In this document: positions 1 to 8,350 of the stretch, in pieces
Position numbering within the stretch: the first letter of the stretch is position 1
How the letters are laid out: every line of letters begins with the position of its first letter
Assembly: GCF_011044495.1 (NCBI RefSeq)
Contig: NZ_CP049143.1
Coordinates: 1,054,001-1,118,000 of the forward strand
Length of the DNA stretch: 64,000 bases
Source: Roseimicrobium sp. ORNL1
Lineage (GTDB): Bacteria > Verrucomicrobiota > Verrucomicrobiia > Verrucomicrobiales > Verrucomicrobiaceae
Reading direction: 5' to 3'
The notes under the pieces: generated by a model
The model's input: only the letters and a program-made list of their open reading frames with translations
Database searches by the model: none
What the model was told of the DNA's origin: nothing
Made by a program: the position numbers and the translations under genes

Positions 1-1
1 G

Positions 2-1441
2 GTGGAGGATTCGCAGGCGGCATTGGCTCTCACCACCTCGCGCATGCAGGAGCGCATTCGTCCTGCATTGGTAGAGGCAGGCATAGAGGGACTGGCTTTT
101 GCCTCCGTGGATTCCCTAACTGCAGGATTGGAGAGCCAGTGGCGACGACCTGCGGTGAACAGTGAATCACTTGCGTTTCTGCAATACACTTCAGGCTCTA
201 CGTCGCAGCCCAAGGGCGTCATGGTCAGTCATGGAAATCTCCTGGCCAATCATCGCATGATGCAGGAGGCCTTTGGTCAGACGAAGGACACACGCATTGT
301 CACCTGGCTGCCGCTGTTTCATGACATGGGTTTGATCGGCAATGTGCTCCAAGCCCTCTATCTAGGCACCGAGTGCGCCATCATTCCTCCCGAGGTCTTT
401 CTCATGAAACCAGTCTGCTGGCTGCAGGCGATGGCGCAACGACGTGCCACCTTCAGCGGTGCTCCGAACTTCGCCTACGAACTGTGCGCGCAAAAGATCT
501 CGGGGGAGCAGTGCCTTGGCCTGGACCTTGGCAGCTGGGAGACCGCGTTCTGCGGTGCGGAACCGGTGCGTCATGCCACCATGGAACGGTTTGCCGCAAC
601 ATTCGCCTCGTGCGGTTTTCGAAAGCAGGCGTTGTATCCCTGTTATGGACTCGCGGAGGGGACGCTGTTTGTCGCGGGAGCAGGCAAGTCCACAGGTGCG
701 CATGCGGCGTGTTTCAGCGCTGCGAGTTTGGAGAATCATCGCGCGCAGGAGGTGTCAGTCGCTGAAGCGGGCACTCCCTCACGCATCCTTGTAAGCTGCG
801 GTCACACGTGGGGACAGCAACAGATCGTGATCGTGGATCCAGAGACAAGGGAACGCTGCGCACCGGGAATGATTGGAGAAATTTGGATCTCGGGCCCGAA
901 CGTGGCGCAGGGATATTGGCTAGGTGGGATGAAGACGACGCATGGCTTTGATGCCTCTCTGCCTGACGTGGAAGGCGCGCATTTCTTTCGCACCGGTGAT
1001 CTGGGTTTCATCCATGACGGTGGGTTGTATGTCTCCGGTCGTATCAAAGACCTGATCATCATTGCCGGTCGCAATCACGATCCCGGCGACATCGAGCACA
1101 CGGTGTGCGCGAGCCATCCGTCGATTCGCTCATCAGGTTGCGCGGCCTTCCAGGCGGAAGTGGAGGATGATGCGAAACTCATCATCGCAGTGGAACTGGA
1201 GAGAACCAGCGACGGGCAGAATGGTGCCGCCACGTTGATATCTCCGATTGCATCCGCCTTGCAAACCATCGTTAAGCACATTCGCGAAGCGGTCGCGGCG
1301 CAACATGACCTATCCGTTCACGAAGTGGTGTTGCTGCGTCCAGCTGCCCTGCCGAAGACATCGAGCGGAAAAATACAACGCCATGCAACCAAGGTAGCGT
1401 GGATGGATCGATCTTTGAAGCTATGGCAATCAAGGAAGTGA
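2..1441 (+). CDS. fatty acyl-AMP ligase (FAAL-type), 5' end cut by window edge
   Basis: Acyl-adenylating enzyme of the AMP-binding superfamily, expected to activate a fatty or aryl acid as acyl-AMP and pass it to a carrier protein. The 479 visible residues include the P-loop core YTSGSTSQPKG, then WLPLFHDMG typical of stand-alone FAALs, GRIKDLIIIAGRNHDP near the hinge, and PKTSSGKIQR with the C-terminal catalytic Lys. The family is usually about 570-600 residues, so roughly 100 N-terminal residues lie left of the window; the first GTG is not the real start. The 3' end overlaps the next gene, which begins with a carrier domain, so the pair is probably translationally coupled. The acyl substrate cannot be read from sequence. 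Confidence 0.88.
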   Translation: MEDSQAALALTTSRMQERIRPALVEAGIEGLAFASVDSLTAGLESQWRRPAVNSESLAFLQYTSGSTSQPKGVMVSHGNLLANHRMMQEAFGQTKDTRIVTWLPLFHDMGLIGNVLQALYLGTECAIIPPEVFLMKPVCWLQAMAQRRATFSGAPNFAYELCAQKISGEQCLGLDLGSWETAFCGAEPVRHATMERFAATFASCGFRKQALYPCYGLAEGTLFVAGAGKSTGAHAACFSAASLENHRAQEVSVAEAGTPSRILVSCGHTWGQQQIVIVDPETRERCAPGMIGEIWISGPNVAQGYWLGGMKTTHGFDASLPDVEGAHFFRTGDLGFIHDGGLYVSGRIKDLIIIAGRNHDPGDIEHTVCASHPSIRSSGCAAFQAEVEDDAKLIIAVELERTSDGQNGAATLISPIASALQTIVKHIREAVAAQHDLSVHEVVLLRPAALPKTSSGKIQRHATKVAWMDRSLKLWQSRK

Positions 1442-3075
1442 CTCAGAGCGACATCCGGGACTGGCTCATTGCAAAGGTGGCAGACACCCTGAAGTGTGCA
1501 CCGGAAGACATTGGGCTGGAGGAGTCCTTCACCAGCCTGGGTCTGGATTCCCTGTCGATGCTGATGCTCACGGGGGATCTTGCCGCATGGCTGGGACGTG
1601 ATCTCCATGCCACGGTGCTGCTCAAGCATCCGTCGATCGAAGAAGTGGCGGAGTTGCTGGCGAGGTCCGGGCAGGGCGAGCTGGAACTGCAGAAGCCCAG
1701 TTCCTCTCGCGAGCATCCGCTGCCTGCCACACTGGCCCAGGAACGTCTTCTGAAACATGCCAGCCTTCCGCCCGAGCGCGACGCGAACATCGTGAATCCA
1801 CGGTTTATCCTGAAAGGGAATCTCGATGTGGAAGCCCTGCGCCGCGCGCTCGCTGAAATGGTCAGCCGGCATGAAATGCTGCGCACCACGTTTGCTCTGC
1901 ATGAGGGCACCTATGTCCAGATCGTGCATCCCACCGGGCCAGCGATAGTGGAAGAGGTGGATTGGACAGCGGAGGACTCGACGCAAACCGAGGAACAATT
2001 GCTGAGGCGTGCGCGCGAGAGGGTGATGAAGCCCATGAATATCGGCGCTCTTCCGCTGTTCGACACCACAGTCATCAAGATTGCGGAGCAGGATTACCGC
2101 TTGATGCTGGTCTTTCACCACCTGCTCTGTGATGCGGATGCGTTGCGTGTTTTTTTCGGGGAGCTGGGGCGGTTGTACTCCGCCTTTTGCAAAGGCTACC
2201 CACCAGCCCTGGAACCATTGGAATGGCAGATCGCAGACTTCGCGGTGTGGGAGCGGGAATGGTTGCGGCCTGAGGGCGAGCCCTATCAGGAGCGCCTGGC
2301 ATGGTGGCGGGACTATTGGAAGATGCCACCCAAGGAATTGCACTTTCCCTTCGCCTGGAGGCAACCGCCCACGACCATTCCCTCGCGGGCGACCACGAGG
2401 CACGGCTTGGTACCGCTGGAGACGAAAGAGCGCGCGGAGGCGTTTGCGCGACAGTCGCAAACAACCCTGTACACGGTGTTCTTCGCAGCCTTCGCCACTT
2501 ATCTTTGTGATCGGCTGGGTGAGCAGGAGGCGATCGTCGGCACTTATGTGTCTGATCGCAAGCGCATGGCTGCGGGCCAGCTCATGGGCATGTTCGTCAG
2601 CATGGTGCCGGTGCGTGTGAAGGTCTCGCCGGACAGCACATTCCGTGAGTACGTACTGCAACTGCGCGGTGAGTTGGACGAGCTTTCATTGCGCCGGGAG
2701 CTTCCCTTTGAGAAGCTCGTCGAGCATCTGCAGGCTACCGGACAAGAAGTTCCGCAAGTGCAGGTGGTGTATCAGCACATGCATCTTCCCGGTGAAGCTC
2801 TCAGCCTGGAGGGCGTGGAGTCCAGAGGCTGGCTTGAGCATGGACAGCGACTGGAGACATCAGGCTTGAGCCTTTCCACCGTCAGTTCTCCAAACGATCT
2901 GGACGTGTGGATGAGCTTTGACGGACTGCTGTATGATCCGGACGAGGTGGAAGTGTTCCTGCAGGGATTTGTGACGCACTTGCAAGCGTTGATGAACGAG
3001 CCGGATCAGTGGCTGGCGGATTTGAAGCAAGGAGAGGGGCCTCCTGAGTGGGAGAATATGTTTGGGCCGGGTTGA
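1423..3075 (+). CDS. acyl carrier + NRPS-type condensation didomain protein
   Basis: About 550 residues. Residues 5-85 form a phosphopantetheine carrier domain with attachment motif LGLDSLS (Ser43); residues about 105-540 form a condensation domain. The active-site motif reads HHLLCDA (His232-His233, Asp237) instead of HHxxxDG: the catalytic second His and the Asp are kept and Gly is Ala. There is no adenylation domain, so the upstream ligase presumably loads the carrier and this protein condenses the acyl chain with an amine or alcohol; the product is unknown. ATG 1423 overlaps the ligase by 19 bp; an in-frame GTG at 1399 is an alternative start. Confidence 0.85.
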   Translation: MAIKEVTQSDIRDWLIAKVADTLKCAPEDIGLEESFTSLGLDSLSMLMLTGDLAAWLGRDLHATVLLKHPSIEEVAELLARSGQGELELQKPSSSREHPLPATLAQERLLKHASLPPERDANIVNPRFILKGNLDVEALRRALAEMVSRHEMLRTTFALHEGTYVQIVHPTGPAIVEEVDWTAEDSTQTEEQLLRRARERVMKPMNIGALPLFDTTVIKIAEQDYRLMLVFHHLLCDADALRVFFGELGRLYSAFCKGYPPALEPLEWQIADFAVWEREWLRPEGEPYQERLAWWRDYWKMPPKELHFPFAWRQPPTTIPSRATTRHGLVPLETKERAEAFARQSQTTLYTVFFAAFATYLCDRLGEQEAIVGTYVSDRKRMAAGQLMGMFVSMVPVRVKVSPDSTFREYVLQLRGELDELSLRRELPFEKLVEHLQATGQEVPQVQVVYQHMHLPGEALSLEGVESRGWLEHGQRLETSGLSLSTVSSPNDLDVWMSFDGLLYDPDEVEVFLQGFVTHLQALMNEPDQWLADLKQGEGPPEWENMFGPG

Positions 3076-4189
3076 GTTCCGCGTGGGAAAGGGACTTGCT
3101 TTTGCTTTGTGGCGCGAGGCTTGCACCGATGGTCATGCGCACTTTGACCCAGAGATGATCCGAACCCAGTGGCGGCCCGGTCTCATAGTGCAGTATCGAA
3201 ACATTCTCGCTCGCCAGGATGTGATCGATGGGAATGCCGAGCCAGGGCAGGATGGGCTCACGTGGGAGACGTGGTCCCCAGGTGGGGAGATAGCCATACC
3301 CCTGTGCAGTGTCACTGAGGCCCGTCCGGCTTAGGATGGAACGAAAAGTCGGAGAAAAGGAGGTGGTGTTGAAATCGCCCATCAGCAGTTTTGCATCTGC
3401 CTTGGGATCCGAATTCAGCGCCCTGGCATAAATGGCCGCACACGCTCGTTGCTGGATGACGCGCGAGGCATTGCTGGGAATTGGAGGATGCAGCGCTGCA
3501 AGGCGAATTCGTGTGCCATGGAAGATCACCGTGCCGACCACCAGATCATCATTATGCCATGTGGAACTCCATTCTTCTGGAAGTGTGGCATTGCCGGGGG
3601 AGTCTGCCAGTGCAGACCTGGCGCTGGCGTAGGTCATGGAGAGGATCTCTGCGTTCTCCAAAGGATGCTTGCTCAAGAGCCAGTCGCTGCTGTTCTTTTT
3701 AGTGACCCGGTGTGGGTAGTCCTTCTCCAGAGGCTTCAGCCCGCAGAACCACTCCGGCGACATTTCGGTGAGATACACCACATCCGCCTGCTCCTTCTGA
3801 AGAGCATCGAGTACTTCCTTGTGACGTTTGTTGCCCCTGAAGACATTGAAGGACAGGACAGTGAGCGTTGCCGGGGGAGGAGCGCCCGCGGCAGTCGTCA
3901 CCGTCGTATCTTGGGAAGGAGGCAGCCAGAGCGTGGCCACCTGGGCTCCGAACCCCACTGCGAGGACGCTCGCGGCTGCGGCCCATTTCCACCGCTTCAT
4001 CACTGCCAACGTCAAGGCCGTTACCAAAGCGAGCGGAGCCCAGTGTGCCGGGAAGTGAACCAGCTTCTTCAGCGGTCCCCATTCAGAGCCGGCAAGATTC
4101 CCCAGGGCGACAAACGCCATGATTACGATGGCGGCTTGAGCCAGGCGGAGAAGGCCCCTCTGAAGCACATTCCTTGTGGGAGGTGTCAT
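2882..4189 (-). CDS. membrane-anchored endonuclease/exonuclease/phosphatase (EEP) family protein
   Basis: About 435 residues. Three hydrophobic segments at the N terminus are followed by an EEP-fold domain. Visible motifs are LSFNVFRGN, LTEMSPEW (metal Glu), LMGDFNTT, IPIDHIL and GSDHLW (terminal Asp-His). Such membrane EEP proteins are usually hydrolases of unknown substrate facing the periplasm. After the terminal His motif a tail of about 85 Ser/Pro/Ala-rich residues runs antisense into the end of the condensation gene, a 194-bp convergent overlap. A start at 4285 would add 32 residues but leave only 8 bp to the divergent gene at 4294, so Met 4189, just before the first membrane segment, is preferred. 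Confidence 0.8.
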   Translation of the reverse strand: MTPPTRNVLQRGLLRLAQAAIVIMAFVALGNLAGSEWGPLKKLVHFPAHWAPLALVTALTLAVMKRWKWAAAASVLAVGFGAQVATLWLPPSQDTTVTTAAGAPPPATLTVLSFNVFRGNKRHKEVLDALQKEQADVVYLTEMSPEWFCGLKPLEKDYPHRVTKKNSSDWLLSKHPLENAEILSMTYASARSALADSPGNATLPEEWSSTWHNDDLVVGTVIFHGTRIRLAALHPPIPSNASRVIQQRACAAIYARALNSDPKADAKLLMGDFNTTSFSPTFRSILSRTGLSDTAQGYGYLPTWGPRLPREPILPWLGIPIDHILASENVSILHYETGPPLGSDHLWVKVRMTIGASLAPQSKSKSLSHAELNPAQTYSPTQEAPLLASNPPATDPARSSTLASASQIPAGTLPPRPDHTAVRQSSSTRPDRLEN

Positions 4190-4293
4190 GACCACTGGTG
4201 GCACGCCGAGGAGGGGAGGGCAAGCTACACGTTCGCCAGTGGAACCCCATGGTCCGGTCTTGCGCGGACCCTCACTCTGCGGCATAGCCTCTC

Positions 4294-6291
4294 ATGGCGC
4301 GCACGGGCTTTGGAAAGAGTATCTCGCGGGCGGGGCAGTACCTGATTTACCTGCTGTTCCGCTCGGTGGAGGTCGTGCTTGGCTTGATGCCGTTGAAGGC
4401 CTGCGCACTGGTGGGCCGTGCCTGTGGTCTCATCGGGCACACATTCTTTCCCAGCTATCGCAAACTGGCACAGGCGAATCTGCGCATCGCCTTTGGCCGG
4501 GAGAAGGATGATGCTTGGATCAAGGCCACGGCACGTGAGCACTTCGCCTCTCTTGGGCAGAATTTCCTCTGTGGCTTGAAGCTGCCGCTCATGTCCCAGA
4601 AGGACGTGGAGTCCCACGTCACCGTGGAGGGCATGCACCATGCGGAAGCGGTGGCCGCAGAGGGGAAACCGCTGCTCTATGCCGTTTGTCATTTGAGCTG
4701 TTGGGAAATCTTCACGCAGGTGCCCTCCCTCTTCACCAGTGGCAGTATAAAGCCTGCCAGTGTCTTCCAGCCCCTCGGCAATTCGTTTCTGAATGAGCAT
4801 GTGAAGCGTCGCCGGGAGAAGCTGGGCTACACGCTCTTCGATCGCAGCCAGGGCTTCAGCGGTCCCATCCAGCACATGCGCACTTATAAGGGAGCCATGG
4901 GGGTGCTGGTGGATCAGCATGCCGGGGACAAGGGGGTGTGGTGTCCCTTCTTTGATCGCTTGGCCAGCACCTCCAGCCTTGCGGCACTCATGTCGCTGCG
5001 CGTAGACACGCCGCTGGTTCCCATCGCGATGTTCAATGATGGTCTGGCGCGCTGGCGCATGGTCTGCTATCCGCCCATCAACAGCGGTGAGAAAAAGACC
5101 ACGGCGGAAGGACTCACCGCGATGCTGAATATCGCGCTGGAGATTGTGATTCGCCGGGCTCCGGAAAACTGGTTCTGGGTGCACAATCGTTGGAAGACTC
5201 CCCAGCCAGAATTCCTGCTCTCAAAGTATCGGCGTGGTATTGCACTCCCCGTCGGCTATGACATCAGCCGGCTGCAGAAATTCAACCTGCTGGTGCGCTC
5301 ACCGAACTGGCTGGGGGATGCGTGCATGACGCTTCCTGCGATCCGCGCTCTGAAGCGCGGTCGCCCGGATCTGCGCCTCACCATTCTCACCCCATCGAAG
5401 CTCGCAGAACTTTGGAAGGCGGTGCCGGAGGTCGATGACATCATCGGCAAGGAGAAGGGCGAAGGCATCCGCGCCGTGGCGCGGAAGGTACGGCAGCGCG
5501 CCACCTATGACGCGGCCATCCTGCTGACAAACAGCACCCGCTCCACGCTGGAACTGTGGCATGCCGATATTCCTCGGCTGGTCGGGTACCGTGGCTCCCT
5601 TCGTGCGCGCTGGCTGCACCAGATCGTGCCGGAGCCCAAGGTGACGGGACCACCCGAGCACCATGCGGACCGTTACATTCGCCTCGCGGCGAACTGTGGC
5701 GCGAAGGTGGATGATCCGTCGCTCTTCGATGTGGCTGGTTCCGGTGTGGCGAATGCTGGTGCTGTAACCTCCATCGGCATTTGCGCCGGCGCTGAGTACG
5801 GACCTGCGAAACGTTGGCCGCTCGAGCGATTTGCCGAGGTGGCGAAGCGGCTTTCCGCCACATGGCCGGAGGTGGAGTGGGTCTTCTTTGGCGCGCCTAA
5901 CGAGAAAGCCATGGGCGAGGAACTCAGCCGCCTCATACCCCAGGTGAAGCACACCAATCTGGTCGGCAAGACCAGCCTGTCCGAGTTGATCGCACGCCTG
6001 CGCACCTGTCGCTTGCTGCTCACAAATGACACCGGCACCATGCACCTCGCTGCGTCACTGGGTGTGCCCACGGTGAGCATCTTCGGCAGCACCGAGCCCG
6101 TGCTCACCGGGCCGCTGGGACCGCAGCATCGCGTGGTGAGGTACCATGTGCCCTGCAGTCCGTGCTTCCGCCGCGAGTGCCCCTTTGGCCACTATGATTG
6201 CATGACCAAGGTGACGCCGGATCGGGTGGAGCAGGTGATGCGCGAGGCCTTGCCGGAGCTGGCATCGCAGGCTCATACCGTCAGCAGTTGA
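4294..6291 (+). CDS. lipid A acyltransferase (LpxL/HtrB-like) fused to heptosyltransferase (GT9)
   Basis: 665 residues with two enzymes in one chain. Residues 1 to about 315 resemble Kdo-lipid A late acyltransferases: an N-terminal membrane segment and the HX4E catalytic motif HLSCWE (His133, Glu138). Residues from about 328 are a family 9 glycosyltransferase of the ADP-heptose:LPS heptosyltransferase type: it opens with LLVRSPNWLGDACMTLPA and carries NDTGTMH (Asp579) and IFGSTEP, both typical of WaaF/WaaC. In proteobacteria these are separate proteins. The role is late lipid A acylation plus core-sugar addition at the inner membrane. No stop or frameshift interrupts the join. It is divergent from the EEP gene. 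Confidence 0.88.
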   Translation: MARTGFGKSISRAGQYLIYLLFRSVEVVLGLMPLKACALVGRACGLIGHTFFPSYRKLAQANLRIAFGREKDDAWIKATAREHFASLGQNFLCGLKLPLMSQKDVESHVTVEGMHHAEAVAAEGKPLLYAVCHLSCWEIFTQVPSLFTSGSIKPASVFQPLGNSFLNEHVKRRREKLGYTLFDRSQGFSGPIQHMRTYKGAMGVLVDQHAGDKGVWCPFFDRLASTSSLAALMSLRVDTPLVPIAMFNDGLARWRMVCYPPINSGEKKTTAEGLTAMLNIALEIVIRRAPENWFWVHNRWKTPQPEFLLSKYRRGIALPVGYDISRLQKFNLLVRSPNWLGDACMTLPAIRALKRGRPDLRLTILTPSKLAELWKAVPEVDDIIGKEKGEGIRAVARKVRQRATYDAAILLTNSTRSTLELWHADIPRLVGYRGSLRARWLHQIVPEPKVTGPPEHHADRYIRLAANCGAKVDDPSLFDVAGSGVANAGAVTSIGICAGAEYGPAKRWPLERFAEVAKRLSATWPEVEWVFFGAPNEKAMGEELSRLIPQVKHTNLVGKTSLSELIARLRTCRLLLTNDTGTMHLAASLGVPTVSIFGSTEPVLTGPLGPQHRVVRYHVPCSPCFRRECPFGHYDCMTKVTPDRVEQVMREALPELASQAHTVSS

Positions 6292-6295
6292 CAAG

Positions 6296-6492
6296 GATCG
6301 TTTTGCTGGGAGCGAAGGCCTGGGCAAAGGAGCGTGGACACTCTTGTCCGCCGTGCTGTTGCGCAGCAACCGTCTTCATGTGGAAGATACGAGCGATGTC
6401 TCGGGAGCAGCTGGTAGGAGGTGGCCCTGCCTGCCAGATGAAAGAAGGTTGTGAGTCAGGGGCAGCGGACAAGAGTGTCCGCGCTCCTTTGA
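6296..6492 (+). repeat. dispersed ~190-bp palindromic element, copy 1 (MITE/REP-like)
   Basis: Both ends carry GGAGCG(T/C)GGACACTC-type arms: AAAGGAGCGTGGACACTC on the left and GAGTGTCCGCGCTCCTTT on the right, forming imperfect terminal inverted repeats. The interior shares CCTGCCTGCCAGATGAAAGA and GCAGCAACC with a second copy at 48035-48220, which lies in the opposite orientation. It has no coding capacity of its own; short ORFs across it are artefacts. It fills most of the gap between the fusion gene and the next gene. Confidence 0.8.
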
Positions 6493-6516
6493 AAGGCCTG
6501 ACGCCGACGCCGTCGG

Positions 6517-7017
6517 TCAAGTGACCTTGTTGGCCCGGTTCACGACCTTCTTGATGTTCCGGTGGAAGACCTCCGCCTCTTTCATGTGCAGCCAGAGGGA
6601 AAAGACCAGAGCTGAGGCAACTCCGGCCATGAGGGCGAGATTCAGCCACGTGCCCAGCTTTCCTCCACCACCCACGAGGGCGAGCACGGCCAGCCCAGCG
6701 ACGGTGTAGTACACCCAGAGAGTGTCCTGGCGGACCTTGGTCTGTTCCTTGATGAAGGGGACCTGGGTGATTTCGCAGCCCTGCAAGATGCGCGTCATCG
6801 ACTTCTGTCGCAGTTCCGCTCCATAGACGGCGCTGCCGCAGGCCAGCAGGATCACCATGAGGGCCACGAGGCGGCATTTGTCCTCATGGAGGTAGAGGCC
6901 TATCACAAAGAACAGCAGGCCAAACAGGAAACCGAAGAGTGGCAACTGCTCCAGCAGCAGGTGGGCGTACTCCGCGTCCCGCAGTCGTTCGAAGAGGATG
7001 GTCAGGTTGGTGAGCAT
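6517..7017 (-). CDS. four-helix membrane protein of unknown function
   Basis: 166 residues. Hydrophobic segments lie at about 26-43, 50-66, 103-120 and 125-143, with a polar stretch containing a single Cys between helices 2 and 3. I do not recognise the family. It lies 24 bp downstream of ruvB on the same strand and may be cotranscribed, but nothing in the sequence links it to recombination. The basic C terminus suggests a cytoplasmic tail. Confidence 0.7.
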   Translation of the reverse strand: MLTNLTILFERLRDAEYAHLLLEQLPLFGFLFGLLFFVIGLYLHEDKCRLVALMVILLACGSAVYGAELRQKSMTRILQGCEITQVPFIKEQTKVRQDTLWVYYTVAGLAVLALVGGGGKLGTWLNLALMAGVASALVFSLWLHMKEAEVFHRNIKKVVNRANKVT

Positions 7018-7041
7018 GGACTGAGACTCTGGGGGGCGGTG

Positions 7042-8091
7042 TCAGCCGAAAAGTTCGCCCTGGGCATCGCGTGCTCCCTGGATATCACGCAATGCGATTG
7101 GCACGGGCAGGCCCAGCTTCTTGTAGGCGGCTGGCATGGCGATGCGGCCCCTCGGGGTGCGCTGCACATAGCCCTGCATCACCAGGTAGGGCTCGTGGAC
7201 GTCTTCCAGTGTGCTGGCGTCTTCGTGCACTGCCACCGCCACGGAGTTCAGCCCGACTGGGCCGCCGTTGAACTTGTTGATGACGGCGTCGAGGATGCGC
7301 TTGTCCATTTCGTCGAGCCCATCTTCGTCGATGTCGAGCATGGTGAGCGCGGCGGCGCCCACTTCCCCGGTAATGATGTTCTGCGCGCGGACCTGGGCGT
7401 AGTCACGCACCCAGCGCAGCAGGTGATTGGCCACGCGGGGGGTGCCGCGGGAGCGGCGGGCGATCTCTTCCGCCCCGGCGGGGTACATCTCCACCTGCAT
7501 GAGCTTGGCGGAGCGGATGAGGATGCCCTTCAATTCCTCCGCCGTATAATAGTCCAGACGGTTCGGGATGCCGAAGCGTCCGCGCATCGGGGCGGTGAGC
7601 ATGCCCGCCCGGGTGGTGGCCCCGACCAGGGTGAAGGGCGGCAGGTCCAGCCGGATGGTCCGGGCCTTGGGTCCCTGGTCGATGATGATGTCCAGCCGGA
7701 AGTCCTCCATGGCCGGGTAGAGGTACTCCTCAATGCTCGGGTGCAGACGGTGAATTTCGTCGATGAAAAGGACGTCCCGTTCCTGGAGATTGGTGAGGAT
7801 GCCCGCGAGGTCCCCGGCGCGCTCGATCTGGGGACCGCTGGCGCTGTGCAGTCTAGAGCCCATCGCCGTGGCCAGGATGTTGGCGAGCGTCGTCTTGCCC
7901 AGGCCGGGCGGCCCGCAGAGCAGCACGTGGGTGAGGGTCTCGCCTCGTTGCTTGGCCGCCTCCACCATCAGCATGAGCCGCTCTTTCACACGTTCCTGGC
8001 CGGTGAACTCGGAGAAGTCCGGCGGGCGCAGCGCCACATCGAACGGCGAGTCCGGGGCGGCAGCGGTCTGATCGTAGAAATTGGAACTCAA
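7042..8091 (-). CDS. ruvB: Holliday junction branch migration helicase RuvB
   Basis: 349 residues, full family length. AAA+ motor that, with RuvA, drives branch migration of Holliday junctions. Walker A is GPPGLGKTT, Walker B is LFIDEIHRL, sensor 1 is VGATTRAG, the arginine-finger region is PMRGRFGI, and the C-terminal winged-helix part includes [10 protein letters not shown]. The only possible start in frame is TTG at 8091, because an upstream in-frame stop follows at once with no ATG or GTG between. ruvA and ruvC are not in the window, as often when the genes are dispersed. Confidence 0.97.
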   Translation of the reverse strand: MSSNFYDQTAAAPDSPFDVALRPPDFSEFTGQERVKERLMLMVEAAKQRGETLTHVLLCGPPGLGKTTLANILATAMGSRLHSASGPQIERAGDLAGILTNLQERDVLFIDEIHRLHPSIEEYLYPAMEDFRLDIIIDQGPKARTIRLDLPPFTLVGATTRAGMLTAPMRGRFGIPNRLDYYTAEELKGILIRSAKLMQVEMYPAGAEEIARRSRGTPRVANHLLRWVRDYAQVRAQNIITGEVGAAALTMLDIDEDGLDEMDKRILDAVINKFNGGPVGLNSVAVAVHEDASTLEDVHEPYLVMQGYVQRTPRGRIAMPAAYKKLGLPVPIALRDIQGARDAQGELFG

Positions 8092-8192
8092 GGCGGGGTG
8101 AACTTGGATGCATCATCTCCCGGTCGCAAGCGTCACAAGAGAGGGCACGGAGGATGCTGGAAAATGCATGGGAAACAGCAGGCTTCAGGCAC

Positions 8193-8230
8193 CCTAAATT
8201 GTTACACGATTCATGTATTAACAATTTAGG
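8193..8230. promoter_or_regulatory. perfect 12-bp inverted repeat between ruvB and bamA
   Basis: CCTAAATTGTTA at 8193-8204 is exactly mirrored by TAACAATTTAGG at 8219-8230, separated by 14 bp. The arms are A+T rich in a G+C-rich genome and sit in the divergent gap, where a terminator for either flanking gene is not expected. It looks like an operator or a binding site for a dimeric regulator, but no protein can be named. Confidence 0.45.
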
Positions 8231-8350
8231 TAATCTTAACTATTTGCTTTGCCATTGCCACTTAAATCCTGTATTTCAAACTTGACGATTCATGGCCACA
8301 GACGCCATATGCCAGCCTCCCAACTCCCATCTGAAAACACACGGTTTGCC

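Noticed and set aside
6351-6470. Short ORFs across the repeat element with peptide KERGHSCPP
   Set aside because: Same peptide appears in both repeat copies because the DNA is repeated; no gene context or start signals.
7061-8229. 447-codon open frame antisense to ruvB
   Set aside because: RuvB is certain and covers the region; the antisense product has no domain.
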